Shown piece after piece: positions 51,206 through 62,171 of a stretch of 64,000 nt of DNA; position 1 is the stretch's first letter; each line of letters starts with the position of its first letter. The position numbers were made by a program, and so were the translations under genes. The notes under the pieces are model-generated. The model searched no databases. It had not been told where the DNA came from and saw only the letters and a program-made list of their open reading frames with translations. This stretch comes from Pseudacidovorax sp. RU35E (GTDB taxonomy: Bacteria > Pseudomonadota > Gammaproteobacteria > Burkholderiales > Burkholderiaceae_C): NCBI RefSeq assembly GCF_900156165.1, contig NZ_FTMY01000016.1, forward strand, positions 62,001-126,000, read 5' to 3'.

Positions 51206-52168
51206 ATGTATCCGCGCGACCGCCATCCCTCTCGCACCAGCCGCCCGCCGGTCGGGCGCGGCCCCGGGGGGCGAGCATGGGTGCGGACGATTGCCAGTGC
51301 CCTCCGGCGCGCATGGCTGGCCCTGCCGCTGGCGGCTGCCCTTCTTCCTGCGCATGCGACGCTGCGCGAAACCCAGTTCGACGTGCCCGTCTCGGTGCAG
51401 GACATGCAGGGCCGGCGCGTCGCCCAGACGATCCGCGTCACCGTGTTCGACGACGACGCCAATCCGCACCCGGCCCCGGTGCTGGTGCTCAACCACGGCC
51501 GGGCGGTCGACGCGGCCGGCCGCGCCGCGCTGGGCCGCGCGCGCTATCACGAGGCCTCCCGCTTCTTCGTGCGCCACGGCTTCATCGTCGCGGTGCCTAC
51601 GCGCGTGGGCTACGGCGTGACGGGCGGGCCGGACGTGGAGGACAGCGGGGCCTGCCAGCGGCGCGACTATGCCGCGGGATATGGCGCAGCGGCCGACCAG
51701 GCGCTTGCGGCGCTGGCCGCCGTGCGCGCCATGCCCGGTGCGGATCCGGCGCGCGCCGTCATCGTGGGCCAGTCCTATGGCGGGGCCACGGCCATTGCCG
51801 CCGCGGCGCGGGCCACACCCGGCGTGGTGGCCGCGATCAACTTCGCCGGCGGTGGCGGCGGCGATCCGCGCACGCGTGCCGGCAATCCCTGTTCGCCGCA
51901 GCAGATGGGCGAACTCTTCGCCAGCTACGGCCGCGCCGTGCGCATGCCCACCCTGTGGCTCTATGCCGAGAACGACCAGTACTTCGGCCCTGAATGGCCG
52001 CGCCAGTGGTTCTCGGCCTTCCGCGCCGCCGGCGGCAGCGGCGAGTTCGTGCAGTTCCCGCCACAGGGCGAGGACGGCCACAGCACCTTCACCCGCGCAC
52101 CGCAGGTCTGGCAGCCGGTTGTGTCCGGCTTTCTGCAGCGGCTGGGCTTTCCGGCGCTGCGCGATTGA
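51206..52168 (+). CDS. Secreted alpha/beta hydrolase (dienelactone hydrolase-like)
   Basis: A serine hydrolase of 320 aa from the ATG at 51206. A GTG at 51281 with a G-rich ribosome site would give a cleaner signal peptide (RTIASALRRAWLALPLAAAL, cleavage near AHA) and is a good alternative. Elbow GQSYGG, acid region LWLYAENDQYFGPEW, His in GEDGHSTF. Two Cys (SGACQRRDY and GNPCSPQQ) may form a disulphide outside the cytoplasm. Substrate unknown. Confidence 0.8.
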   Translation: MYPRDRHPSRTSRPPVGRGPGGRAWVRTIASALRRAWLALPLAAALLPAHATLRETQFDVPVSVQDMQGRRVAQTIRVTVFDDDANPHPAPVLVLNHGRAVDAAGRAALGRARYHEASRFFVRHGFIVAVPTRVGYGVTGGPDVEDSGACQRRDYAAGYGAAADQALAALAAVRAMPGADPARAVIVGQSYGGATAIAAAARATPGVVAAINFAGGGGGDPRTRAGNPCSPQQMGELFASYGRAVRMPTLWLYAENDQYFGPEWPRQWFSAFRAAGGSGEFVQFPPQGEDGHSTFTRAPQVWQPVVSGFLQRLGFPALRD

Positions 52169-52202
52169 GCGTCCCTTCCAACGACACACACGAGACACGC
52201 CA

Positions 52203-52997
52203 ATGACCGACTTCACCACGCTCGAACTCACCATCGAAGGCCCTGTCGCCCGCATCTGGCTCAACCGCCCCGAGATGCGCAACGCCATCGACGACGTCTT
52301 CATCCGCGAGCTGGCCAAGGCCTTTGCGCAGGCCCAGGACGCAAGCGGCGTGCGTGCCGTGGTGCTGGGCGGGCGCGGCCCGGCCTTCTGCGCCGGGGCC
52401 AACCTCAACTGGATGAAGCGGGCCGCCAGCTTCACGCCCGAGCAGAACCTGCAGGACGCCGCCGGTCTGCCGCGCATGCTGCGCACCCTGGCCGAGAGCC
52501 GCCTGCCGGTCATCGCGCGCATCCAGGGCGATGTGTACGCGGGTGGCATGGGCCTGGTGTCGGTGTGTGACGTGGCCATCAGCGCAGATAGCGCGCACTA
52601 CTGCCTCAGCGAGGTGAAGATCGGCCTCATCCCCGCCACCATCAGTCCCTACGTGATCCGGGCAATGGGCGCGCGTGCGGCGCAGCGCTACTTCCTCACG
52701 GCCGAGCGCTTCACGGCGGCCGAGGCGCATCGCATGGGCTTCGTGCACGAGGTGGTGGCCGCCGACGCGCTGGACGCCAAGGTGGACGAGGTGCTCAAGA
52801 ACATCCTGGCCGCCGCACCCGGCGCCGTGGCCGAGTCCAAGCGCCTGCTGCGCGACGTGACGGGCCAGCCCATCGATGACGAGCTGACGGCGGAGACGGT
52901 GCGCCGCATCGCTGGCCTGCGTGCCAGCGAAGAGGGGCAGGAAGGCCTTCGTGCCTTCCTGGAAAAGCGCAAGCCGGCCTGGACCCAGGCGCGCTGA
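52203..52997 (+). CDS. liuC: Enoyl-CoA hydratase, probable methylglutaconyl-CoA hydratase
   Basis: A 264-aa crotonase-fold enzyme. Motifs: VARIWLNRPEMRNAIDD, GRGPAFCAGANLNWMKR, RIQGDVYAGGMGLVSVCDVA, CLSEVKIGLIPATISPYVIR. The oxyanion-hole Gly and Glu residues are in the expected order. Its place between the carboxylase subunits argues for hydration of 3-methylglutaconyl-CoA to HMG-CoA. Confidence 0.9.
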   Translation: MTDFTTLELTIEGPVARIWLNRPEMRNAIDDVFIRELAKAFAQAQDASGVRAVVLGGRGPAFCAGANLNWMKRAASFTPEQNLQDAAGLPRMLRTLAESRLPVIARIQGDVYAGGMGLVSVCDVAISADSAHYCLSEVKIGLIPATISPYVIRAMGARAAQRYFLTAERFTAAEAHRMGFVHEVVAADALDAKVDEVLKNILAAAPGAVAESKRLLRDVTGQPIDDELTAETVRRIAGLRASEEGQEGLRAFLEKRKPAWTQAR

Positions 52998-53007
52998 TCG
53001 GTCGCCG

Positions 53008-53709
53008 ATGGACGGTCTGGACTTTCCCCAACTGCTCGCCCTGGCCGCCGCCCTGGGATGGGCCAGCGGCGTGCGGCTGTACCTGGCGGTGCTGCTGGTG
53101 GGCCTGGCCGGCTGGCTGGGCTGGGTGCCGCTGCCGGCGGGGCTGCAGGCGCTGTCGCATCCGGTGGTGCTGATCGTCAGCGGCTTCCTGGTCTTCGTCG
53201 AATTCTTCGCCGACAAGATCCCGGGCCTGGATTCGCTCTGGGACATGGTCCACACGGTGATCCGCATCCCGGCCGGCGCGGCCCTCGCGGCCTCGGTGTT
53301 CGGCGCCGACCATGCGGCCATGGCGGTGGTGGCGGCGCTGGTGGGCGGCGGCTTCGCGGCCACGGCGCATGCGGCCAAGGCCACCACGCGCGCGGCGATC
53401 AACACCTCGCCCGAGCCCTTCACCAACGTGGGCGCCTCGCTGGCCGAGGACTCGCTGGTGCCCGCCGGCCTGTGGCTGGCGCTGGCGCATCCGCTGGTCT
53501 TCCTGGTGGCGCTCGTGCTGGTGCTCGTCCTCAGCGTGTGGCTGATCCGCAAGAGCTGGCGCTTTTTGCGCGCGCTCGTCGGCCGCCTCACGCGCATCTT
53601 CAGCGGCCGGCCCGACCCGGGTGTCGCCCCTGCCTTCGCCCGCGGTCGCCGCGGCACAACATCGTCCGGAGACCTGCCTCATGTTCAAGAAGATCCTCAT
53701 CGCCAATAG
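53008..53709 (+). CDS. DUF4126 membrane protein
   Basis: A 233-aa membrane protein with about five segments, starting MDGLDFPQLLALAAALGWAS. FADKIPGLDSLWDMVHTVIR and AINTSPEPFTNVGASLAED are typical DUF4126 motifs. Function unknown. Its last 29 bases overlap the liuD start in another frame, so the true end may be read-through into the next gene region and the two are probably co-translated. Confidence 0.8.
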   Translation: MDGLDFPQLLALAAALGWASGVRLYLAVLLVGLAGWLGWVPLPAGLQALSHPVVLIVSGFLVFVEFFADKIPGLDSLWDMVHTVIRIPAGAALAASVFGADHAAMAVVAALVGGGFAATAHAAKATTRAAINTSPEPFTNVGASLAEDSLVPAGLWLALAHPLVFLVALVLVLVLSVWLIRKSWRFLRALVGRLTRIFSGRPDPGVAPAFARGRRGTTSSGDLPHVQEDPHRQ

Positions 53710-55699
53710 AGGCGAGATCGCCTGCCGCGTGGCCGCCACCGCGCGCCGCCTGGGCGTGCGCACCGTGGCCGTGTATTCCGACGCCGACGCGCAGGCCAAC
53801 CATGTGCGCGCCTGCGACGAGGCCGTGGCCCTGGGCGGCAACGCGCCCAAGGAAAGCTATCTGCGTTGGGAACGCATCCTGGAGGCCGCTCGCGCCACCG
53901 GCGCCGAGGCCATCCATCCCGGCTACGGCTTCCTGTCCGAGAACGAGGACTTCGCCCGCGCCTGCGCCGAGGCGGGCCTGGTCTTCATCGGCCCGCCGCC
54001 CTCGGCCATCCAGGCCATGGGCCTGAAGGCCGAGTCCAAGCGGCTGATGGAGAAGGCGGGCGTGCCGCTGGTGCCCGGCTACCACGGTGCCGACCAGGAC
54101 CCGGCCCTGCTGCAGCGCGAGGCCGACCGCATCGGCTACCCCGTACTCATCAAGGCCAGCGCGGGCGGCGGTGGCAAGGGCATGCGCATCGTCGAGAAGA
54201 GCGAAGACTTCGCCGCCGCCCTGGCCAGTTGCCAGCGCGAGGCGATCAACAGCTTCGGCGACGACGCGGTGCTGATCGAGAAGTACGTGCAGCGCCCGCG
54301 GCACATCGAAATCCAGGTCTTCGGCGACACGCAGGGCCACTACGTGCACCTGTTCGAGCGCGACTGCTCGGTGCAGCGCCGCCACCAGAAGGTGCTGGAA
54401 GAAGCGCCCGCGCCCGGCATGCCGGCCGCGCTGCGCCAGCGCATGGGCCAGGCCGCCGTCGATGCGGCCCGCGCCGTGGACTATGTGGGTGCCGGCACGG
54501 TTGAGTTCATCGTCGAGCAGACCGGCGGCTACGACGCGCCCGAGGCCATGACCTTCTACTTCATGGAGATGAACACGCGGCTGCAGGTGGAGCATCCGGT
54601 GACCGAGGCCATCACTGGCCTGGACCTCGTGGAGTGGCAACTGCGCGTGGCCGCCGGCGAGCCGCTGCCGCTGGCGCAGGACGACTTGCGCATCCACGGC
54701 CATGCCATCGAGGCGCGCATCTGCGCCGAGAACCCGGACAAGGGCTTCCTGCCCGCCACCGGCCCGCTGACCGTCTACCGCAAGCCGGCCGCCGCGGCCT
54801 TCGCGCGGGCCGATGTGCGCATCGACGATGGCGTGCGCGAGGGCGGCGAGATCTCGCCTTACTACGACTCCATGATCGCCAAGCTGATCGTGCATGGCGA
54901 CACGCGCGAGCAGGCGCTGGCCCGGCTCGACGCCGCGCTGGCGCAGGTGCAGATCGTGGGCGTGGCGACCAACGTGCAGTTCCTGCGCGGCGTGCTGGCC
55001 ACCGAGTCCTTCTCGAAGGCGCGGCTGGACACGGCGCTGATCGAGCGCGAGCGGGCGCAGCTCTTCGACCGCCATCCGCTCGGCCCGTCGCTGCTGGCGG
55101 CGGCCGTGGTGGCGCGCCAGCTGGCCGACGAGGCGGCGCAGGGCGTGGGCGGCCCCTTCGGCCGTGCCGACGGCTGGCGCGGCCTCGGCGCCGCCATGCG
55201 GACCTTCGCCTTCGACTTCAACGGCCAGGGCGCCACTGCGCTGCTGCGCTACGGCCCCGGCGCCACGCGCCACCTGAGCGTGGGCGAGGGCGAGTCGCAG
55301 GTGGCGGGCGACCTGCGCTGGACCCTGCTGCCCGACGGTCGCCTGTCGCTGGACTTCGCCGGCCGCCGCGAGGTGCTGGCCGTGCACCGCCACCAGGACC
55401 AGTGGCATGTGTTCGGCCAGGCCGGCGCCGGCCGCATCGACGCCGTGGACCGGCTCGCCCATGCCGGCGACACCCAGGCCGAGGGCGGGCGCCTGACGGC
55501 GCCGATGCCCGGCAAGGTGGTGTCCTTCGCCGTCAAGGCGGGCGACACCGTGAGCAAGGGCCAGCCGCTGGCGGTGATGGAGGCCATGAAGATGGAGCAC
55601 ACCATCGCCGCGCCGGCCGACGGCACCGTGGCCGAGCTGCTGTTCGCGCCCGGCGACCAGGTCACCGAAGGGGCAGAGCTCCTGCGCCTGGCCGCGTAG
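53681..55699 (+). CDS. liuD: 3-Methylcrotonyl-CoA carboxylase alpha subunit (biotin carboxylase + BCCP)
   Basis: A 672-aa biotin-containing subunit. The biotin carboxylase domain is residues ~1-450: FKKILIANRGEIACRVAATA, EAIHPGYGFLSENEDFA, the ATP-grasp loop KASAGGGGKGMRIV and EMNTRLQVEHPVTEAITGLD. The BCCP domain is the C-terminal ~75 residues with the biotin Lys in EAMKMEHT (K637). It carboxylates biotin for LiuB. GGAGAC lies 10 bases before the ATG at 53681. Confidence 0.95.
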   Translation: MFKKILIANRGEIACRVAATARRLGVRTVAVYSDADAQANHVRACDEAVALGGNAPKESYLRWERILEAARATGAEAIHPGYGFLSENEDFARACAEAGLVFIGPPPSAIQAMGLKAESKRLMEKAGVPLVPGYHGADQDPALLQREADRIGYPVLIKASAGGGGKGMRIVEKSEDFAAALASCQREAINSFGDDAVLIEKYVQRPRHIEIQVFGDTQGHYVHLFERDCSVQRRHQKVLEEAPAPGMPAALRQRMGQAAVDAARAVDYVGAGTVEFIVEQTGGYDAPEAMTFYFMEMNTRLQVEHPVTEAITGLDLVEWQLRVAAGEPLPLAQDDLRIHGHAIEARICAENPDKGFLPATGPLTVYRKPAAAAFARADVRIDDGVREGGEISPYYDSMIAKLIVHGDTREQALARLDAALAQVQIVGVATNVQFLRGVLATESFSKARLDTALIERERAQLFDRHPLGPSLLAAAVVARQLADEAAQGVGGPFGRADGWRGLGAAMRTFAFDFNGQGATALLRYGPGATRHLSVGEGESQVAGDLRWTLLPDGRLSLDFAGRREVLAVHRHQDQWHVFGQAGAGRIDAVDRLAHAGDTQAEGGRLTAPMPGKVVSFAVKAGDTVSKGQPLAVMEAMKMEHTIAAPADGTVAELLFAPGDQVTEGAELLRLAA

Positions 55700-55740
55700 C
55701 ATCGCGGGCTGTCCTTCACAGCCCTTTTCTGCCTGCCCCC

Positions 55741-56661
55741 ATGCGCATCGCCCTCTGCCTGACCGACACCAAAGCCGCCCCCTGGATCGAGGGCCTGCAA
55801 GCCGCCCTGCCGGACGCCGAGATCGTCGACTGGACGCCCGGCAGCCCGCAGGCCGACTACGCCGTGGTGTGGGCGCCGCCGCAGCAGTTCGTGGACGAGC
55901 AGGCCGGCCTGAAGGCCATGTTCAACATCGGCGCGGGCGTGGACGCCATCCTGCGGCTCGCACTGCCGCCCACGCTGCAGGTGGTGCGGCTGGACGATGC
56001 CGGCATGTCGGTGCAGATGGCCGAGTACGTGTGCCATGCGCTGATCCGCCACTTCCGCGAGTTCGACGTCTACGAGGCCGAGGCGCGGCAGGGCCGCTGG
56101 GTCTACCGCAAGCCGCTCGCGCGGGCCGACTTCCCGGTCGGCATCATGGGCCTGGGTGTGCTGGGCGAACGCGTGGCGCGCGCGGTGCAGCAGTTCGAGT
56201 TTCCGGTGCTGGGCTGGAGCCGCACGCCCAAGTCCATCGAGGGCGTGCGCACCTTCGCGGGTGAGGCGCGGCTGGGCGACTTTCTGGTCAACACGCGGGT
56301 GCTGGTCAACCTGCTGCCACTGACCGATGCCACGCGCGGCATCCTCAACCGCACCACGCTGTCGGCCCTCAAGGCCGGCGGCTACCTGATCCACATCGCG
56401 CGCGGCGGCCATCTGGTGGAAGAAGACCTGATCCCGCTGCTCGACAGCGGCAAGCTCGCAGGCGCCACGCTCGACGTCTTCCAGCAGGAGCCGCTGCCCG
56501 CCGACCATGCCTTCTGGCGGCATCCCAGGATCACCGTCACCCCGCACGGCTCGGCCCGCACGCTGCGCAGCGAGTCCATTGCGCAGATCGCCGGCAAGAT
56601 CCAGGCGCTGCAGGCCGGCCAGCCGATCGCGGGCGTGGTCGATCCGCAGCGTGGATATTGA
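55741..56661 (+). CDS. 2-Hydroxyacid dehydrogenase (GhrA-like glyoxylate/hydroxypyruvate reductase)
   Basis: A 306-aa NAD(P)H-dependent D-2-hydroxyacid dehydrogenase of the GhrA type. IMGLGVLGERVARAVQQFEF is the dinucleotide-binding loop, LGWSRTPKSIEG binds cofactor phosphate (Arg favours NADPH), VNLLPLTDATRGILN and ARGGHLVEEDLIPLL follow, and the catalytic His is in VTPHGSARTLR. It lies between liuD and liuE but is not a known liu step. Confidence 0.88.
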   Translation: MRIALCLTDTKAAPWIEGLQAALPDAEIVDWTPGSPQADYAVVWAPPQQFVDEQAGLKAMFNIGAGVDAILRLALPPTLQVVRLDDAGMSVQMAEYVCHALIRHFREFDVYEAEARQGRWVYRKPLARADFPVGIMGLGVLGERVARAVQQFEFPVLGWSRTPKSIEGVRTFAGEARLGDFLVNTRVLVNLLPLTDATRGILNRTTLSALKAGGYLIHIARGGHLVEEDLIPLLDSGKLAGATLDVFQQEPLPADHAFWRHPRITVTPHGSARTLRSESIAQIAGKIQALQAGQPIAGVVDPQRGY

Positions 56662-56701
56662 CTGAGACCCGCCGCGCCGAGCCCAACCACGGAGCCCTTC
56701 C

Positions 56702-57622
56702 ATGCAACTGCCATCCCGCGTCCAGATCGTCGACGTCGGCCCGCGCGACGGGCTGCAGAACGAAAAGCAGCCCGTGCCCGCCGAGGTCAAGGTCGAACTG
56801 GTGCAGCGCCTGCAGGCCGCCGGCCTGACAGAGATCGAGGTGACCAGCTTCGTCAGCCCCAAGTGGGTGCCGCAGATGGCCGACAACGCGCAGGTGATGC
56901 ATGGCATCCAGCGCAAGAGCGGCGTGCGCTACTCGGTGCTCACGCCCAACATGAAGGGGCTGGAGTCTGCTCTGGCCGCGCCGCGCGAGGAATGGCCCGA
57001 CGAGATCGTCGTCTTCGGTGCGGCCAGCGAGGCCTTCAGCCAGAAGAACATCAACTGCTCCATCGCCGAGAGCATCGAGCGCTTCGCGCCGGTGGTGGCG
57101 GCGGCCAAGGCCCAGGGCATCGCGGTGCGCGGCGCCATGAGCTGCACGGTGGGCTGCCCATACGAAGGCGAGATCGCGCCCGCCAAGGTGGGCTACCTGG
57201 CCGGGCTGATGAAGGGCATCGGCGTGGCGCGCGTGGACGTGGCCGACACCATCGGCGTCGGCACGCCGCGCAAGGTGCAGGCCGCGCTGGAGGCGACGCT
57301 GGCTCACTTCGCGGTCGATGCCGTCTCGGGCCACTTCCACGACACCTATGGGCAGGCCCTGTCCAACACGCTGGCGGCGCTGCAGCTGGGCGTGTGGAAC
57401 CATCAGTCTTCCATCGCCGGCCTGGGCGGCTGCCCCTATGCCAAGGGCGCGACCGGCAATGTCGCGACCGAAGACATGGTCTATCTGCTGCACGGGATGG
57501 GCATCGACACGGGCATCGACCTCGACGCGCTGATCGACGCCGGCGTCTTCATCAGCCAAGCCCTGGGCCGCGAGCCGAACTCGCGTGTCTCCAAGGCCGT
57601 GCGCACCAAGCGGGCGGGCTGA
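56702..57622 (+). CDS. liuE: Hydroxymethylglutaryl-CoA lyase
   Basis: A 306-aa HMG-CoA lyase splitting HMG-CoA into acetoacetate and acetyl-CoA, the last step of leucine breakdown. Motifs: QIVDVGPRDGLQNE, TEIEVTSFVSPKWVPQMAD, GHFHDTYGQALSNTLAALQL and the signature GLGGCPYAKGATGNVATEDM with its Cys. Metal-binding Asp (DVGPRDG) and HxH of SGHFHD are kept. The stop shares one base with the next start. Confidence 0.95.
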   Translation: MQLPSRVQIVDVGPRDGLQNEKQPVPAEVKVELVQRLQAAGLTEIEVTSFVSPKWVPQMADNAQVMHGIQRKSGVRYSVLTPNMKGLESALAAPREEWPDEIVVFGAASEAFSQKNINCSIAESIERFAPVVAAAKAQGIAVRGAMSCTVGCPYEGEIAPAKVGYLAGLMKGIGVARVDVADTIGVGTPRKVQAALEATLAHFAVDAVSGHFHDTYGQALSNTLAALQLGVWNHQSSIAGLGGCPYAKGATGNVATEDMVYLLHGMGIDTGIDLDALIDAGVFISQALGREPNSRVSKAVRTKRAG

Positions 57623-57861
57623 TGGCGCTCGGCGACGACCTGCCGCCACTGCCGGCCATCCGGCTCGGCCGCTATCGGCACTACAAGGGCCTGGAGTACG
57701 AGGTGCTCGGTGTGGTGCGACACAGCGAGACGCTGGCGCCGATGGTGCTCTACAAGCCGCTCTACGACGACCGCGGCCTGTGGGTGCGGCCCTTTGGCAT
57801 GTTCGAGGAGCGCATCGTGCACGAGGGGCGCGAACAGCCGCGCTTCGCCTTCATCGGCTGA
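57622..57861 (+). CDS. DUF1653 protein
   Basis: A 79-aa protein with the DUF1653 core: GRYRHYKGLEYEVLGVVRHS, then MVLYKPLYDDRGLWVRPFGM and a final FEERI. Small beta-barrel-like domain of unknown function. It overlaps the liuE stop by one base (TGATG), so it is translationally coupled to it. Confidence 0.82.
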   Translation: MALGDDLPPLPAIRLGRYRHYKGLEYEVLGVVRHSETLAPMVLYKPLYDDRGLWVRPFGMFEERIVHEGREQPRFAFIG

Positions 57862-57895
57862 GGCCTTGCGACGGCGCCGACAATCGCGGCCATCT

Positions 57896-58402
57896 ATGTG
57901 CGGATCCGAACTCCATTCCCTACCCGACGGCGTGCAGCGTGTGGCGCGCCACCTTCTCGACGCGGGCCACCCGCATGCACCGCGCATGCTCGATGACGCC
58001 TGCCGCACCGCGCAGGAAGCGGCCGACGTGCTCGGCGTGGCCGTGGGCCAGATCGCCAAGAGCATCATCTTCCGCCGCAAGGCCGACGACGTGGCGGTGC
58101 TGGTCGTCACCTCCGGCGACCGGCGTGTGGACGAGAAGAAGGTCGACGCCCTGGTGGGCAAGACCGGCCGCGCGGATGCCGACTTCGTGAAGTCGCGCAC
58201 CGGCTTTTCCATCGGCGGCGTCTCGCCGGTGGGCCATGTGACCAAGCCCGTGGTGCTGATCGATGCCGAGCTGTTCCGCTTCGAGACCGTCTGGGCCGCT
58301 GCCGGGCATCCGCATGCGGTGTTCCCGCTGCGGCCGCAGGACCTTCCCGTGCTCACCGGCGGCGCGCCGGTGGCGGACGTGGTGCAGGCGGTGGCGGCAT
58401 GA
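57896..58402 (+). CDS. YbaK/EbsC-type aminoacyl-tRNA deacylase
   Basis: A 168-aa protein of the prolyl-tRNA editing (YbaK/ProX) family: AADVLGVAVGQIAKSIIFRR, VLVVTSGDRRVDEKKVDAL, GFSIGGVSPVGHVTKPVVLI. The Lys in QIAKSI is at the position used for catalysis in the family. It likely clears mischarged tRNA. Its stop overlaps the DUF1289 gene start by four bases. Confidence 0.87.
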   Translation: MCGSELHSLPDGVQRVARHLLDAGHPHAPRMLDDACRTAQEAADVLGVAVGQIAKSIIFRRKADDVAVLVVTSGDRRVDEKKVDALVGKTGRADADFVKSRTGFSIGGVSPVGHVTKPVVLIDAELFRFETVWAAAGHPHAVFPLRPQDLPVLTGGAPVADVVQAVAA

Positions 58403-58656
58403 GCGGACCCGACGTCGACACGCCCCAGAGACCGCTGGCCGCCCGCGCCGCGCTGATGCGCGAAGCCGTGCGCCAGGGGCTGGAGCCCGTGCCTTCACCC
58501 TGCGTCAATGTCTGCCGTATGTCGGCGACCAGCGGCCTGTGCGAAGGGTGCTTCCGCACCATCGAGGAGATCCGGCTCTGGAGCCGATCGACCGATACGG
58601 CCCGGCTCGCCGTGTGGGACCAGGTGCTGGCGCGCAGCGCCCCGCCGGTCGGCTGA
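58399..58656 (+). CDS. DUF1289 protein
   Basis: An 85-aa protein with the typical Cys cluster PSPCVNVCRMSATSGLCEGC (about 33-52) and FRTIEEIRLWS. The four Cys could bind a metal or Fe-S. Function unknown. It overlaps the YbaK-like gene and precedes the isomerase by 48 bases. Confidence 0.85.
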   Translation: MSGPDVDTPQRPLAARAALMREAVRQGLEPVPSPCVNVCRMSATSGLCEGCFRTIEEIRLWSRSTDTARLAVWDQVLARSAPPVG

Positions 58657-58704
58657 GCGCACAGAGAGCCCCGACGCAGAACGAACGACAAGGAGACAGC
58701 CGCC

Positions 58705-59340
58705 ATGAAGCACATCGACTTCTACCTCGACTTCATCTCGCCCTATGCCTACCTGGCCTTCGAGCACCTGCCCGAGGCGCTGGCCGGGCTGAGCTACAGC
58801 GTGGCCTACAAGCCGGTGCTGCTGGGCGCCATCGTGCGGCACCACGGCCACAAGGCACCGGCGGAGGTGGCGAGCAAGCGGCAATGGACCTACCGCCACA
58901 TCCTCTGGCTCGGCCATTCGCTGGGCATCCCCATCGAAATGCCGGCCATGCATCCCTACAACCCGCTGCCGCACCTGCGCCTGGCGGTGGCCGCCTCGCG
59001 CGGCGGTGAAGTCAGCCGGCACCAGGCCGAGCAGTTCTTCCGCGAGGTGTGGCGCGGCGGCCAGGACGCCATCGACCCGGCACGCCTGGACGCCTTGAAG
59101 GCCCGCCTGCAGCCCGCACGCGACGTGGCCGATGCCGCCGTGAAGGCCGAACTCAAGGCCAACACCGACGCCGCCATCGCACAGGGCGCCTTCGGCGTGC
59201 CGGCCTTCGTGGTGGACGGCCGGCTGTTCTGGGGCTTCGACAGCCTGCCCATGCTGCGCGCCTACCTGCAGGGCGACGCCTGGTTCGACGGCCCGCAATG
59301 GGCGTCGGCCGACCAGCGGCCGTCGGCGCTGGCCGGCTGA
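58705..59340 (+). CDS. 2-Hydroxychromene-2-carboxylate isomerase-type DsbA-fold protein
   Basis: A 211-aa kappa-GST/DsbA-fold protein: IDFYLDFISPYAYLAFEHLP (the Ser of ISP is the glutathione-binding residue of the family), KPVLLGAIVRHHGHKAP, GAFGVPAFVVDGRLFWGFDS. The family isomerises hydroxychromene carboxylate in naphthalene breakdown. No other such genes are near, so a general glutathione-dependent role is also possible. AAGGAGA precedes the ATG. Confidence 0.85.
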   Translation: MKHIDFYLDFISPYAYLAFEHLPEALAGLSYSVAYKPVLLGAIVRHHGHKAPAEVASKRQWTYRHILWLGHSLGIPIEMPAMHPYNPLPHLRLAVAASRGGEVSRHQAEQFFREVWRGGQDAIDPARLDALKARLQPARDVADAAVKAELKANTDAAIAQGAFGVPAFVVDGRLFWGFDSLPMLRAYLQGDAWFDGPQWASADQRPSALAG

Positions 59341-59604
59341 TCGCTTCGCCAGCCGCTGGGGAGTGGGATCTCCGGCCGGTCGCGTCTGCGGCCATGCTTT
59401 TGGGCCGGCCATCCCGGCCTAGGGTCTTCCCGATGCAGCCCCGCGAGCAGCCTCCATTCCTGCCTGATGAAAACCGCGCCGCGGGTTAGTCCCTAAATCG
59501 TCAGAATCGGTTCAGTTTCACGCAAGCCAACGGTCAGTCGCCCCCCAAAGAATCCGCCCACGGTCCCGATCCGGCGGCCGATTCAACAATCAGGAGACAG
59601 ACAC

Positions 59605-61296
<1,692 letters not shown>

Positions 61297-61302
61297 TAGA
61301 AG

Positions 61303-61420
61303 GCACCCCCCAAGCCGCTTCGCGGTTCCCCCCTCCCTGGCGCCTTCGGCTTGGAGGGGGGCGCACCCAGCGGCCTGGCAAAGCCAGTTCCGCGGGTGCA
61401 CTGGCATGGCTTTCTCCGCG
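61303..61420. repeat. Dispersed GC-rich repeat with internal hairpin
   Basis: Begins GCACCCCCCAAGCCGCTTCG and holds a perfect 9-base stem CCCCCCTCC (61328-61336)/GGAGGGGGG (61353-61361). I recall near copies between genes in many Comamonadaceae genomes. It starts 7 bases after the transporter stop and may act as its terminator. Confidence 0.6.
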
Positions 61421-61459
61421 GCTTTCGTTTCTCGTTCACCCTTTCAGGAGACCTTTTTC

Positions 61460-61591
61460 ATGTGGAAGATCGCCATCGGCTTCGTCGTGTTTGCCGCCCT
61501 CTCGCTGTTCGTCATCCTGCAGGCCGGCGACAAGGTCGACATGAGTGGCGAGAAGCACGGCGCCGACGTAGAGCACGCGCCGGCCAAATAG
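61460..61591 (+). CDS. Short single-pass membrane peptide
   Basis: A 43-aa product: one hydrophobic helix (KIAIGFVVFAALSLFVILQA) and a short charged tail (GDKVDMSGEKHGADVEHAPA). A TCAGGAG site stands 10 bases before the ATG. Proteins of this kind often follow MHS transporters in related bacteria (recollection) and may be a small accessory subunit. A terminator hairpin follows at 61636. Confidence 0.55.
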   Translation: MWKIAIGFVVFAALSLFVILQAGDKVDMSGEKHGADVEHAPAK

Positions 61592-61635
61592 CGTCAGGGC
61601 GGACGGCCCTGGCGGCTTTGGCAAGCCCCAACGAT

Positions 61636-61659
61636 AAGGCCCGGCATTGCCGGGCCTTT
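61636..61659 (+). terminator. Rho-independent terminator
   Basis: AAGGCCCGGC-ATT-GCCGGGCCTT followed by TG TTC. A 10-base perfect stem with a three-base loop and short T run, 44 bases after the small membrane protein gene. Confidence 0.75.
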
Positions 61660-61698
61660 GTTCATGGACGGGAGTGCGCGCTGCATGCTGCGCCGGAT

Positions 61699-61866
61699 GA
61701 CCTCCGTCCCACCCATCTCGGCAGGGTGCCGCAACCGATGGAAGCGGATGAATGCCTTCACCCAACAGACGTAGGTTTCCTCGGTACGCAGGCTGGGTTG
61801 CATCAACCGCAGGCGTCCTCGCAACAGGTCTAGCACCCGCGTGGCGCGCAGTGGCGGCAGATCCAG
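61699..61866 (-). pseudogene. Integron integrase, N-terminal fragment
   Basis: About 56 codons of a tyrosine-recombinase N-terminal domain: [20 protein letters not shown], then [20 protein letters not shown] and [10 protein letters not shown]. This matches the SAM-like core-binding region of integron IntI proteins. After EMGGTEV homology ends abruptly, so the catalytic domain (R-H-R-Y) is lost. The direction, away from the cassette region on its right, is that of an intI beside attI. Bases 61867-62095 show no other gene I recognise. Confidence 0.65.
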
Positions 61867-62100
61867 ATTGGGCCCGCGGGCAGGTATTTCCGAGAGGCCG
61901 TAGCGGCTAGCACACCTGGCATCGTGGGTGCTCCCCATGCGGCCTGCCGACCTCAGCGAGGTGGTTGTGGGAAGGCTGCCTTTGGGTAGGCAGTTGAGCA
62001 CTGTTAACGCATAGTCAAATGGGGGAATCTGGTTGCGCCTCGACGGCTTACAGTGAGGCAAGCGTGCCGATTTAAGGCGCAGTACGTCTGCATCGGCAGC

Positions 62101-62129
62101 GTTAGCTGTCTCCCGAGAACACGTTATGC
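62101..62129. other. Candidate integron recombination boundary (attI/cassette junction)
   Basis: GTTAGCT (62101-62107) and GTTATGC (62123-62129) resemble the integron core GTTRRRY with one change each. The second is exactly complementary to GCATAAC at 62913-62919, just at the end of the following gene, as expected for the two ends of one cassette. The site lies between the integrase fragment and the first cassette gene. Confidence 0.4.
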
Positions 62130-62171
62130 GTCAAAGGCGCCCACCACCAACATCTCCGGGAGAATCGAACC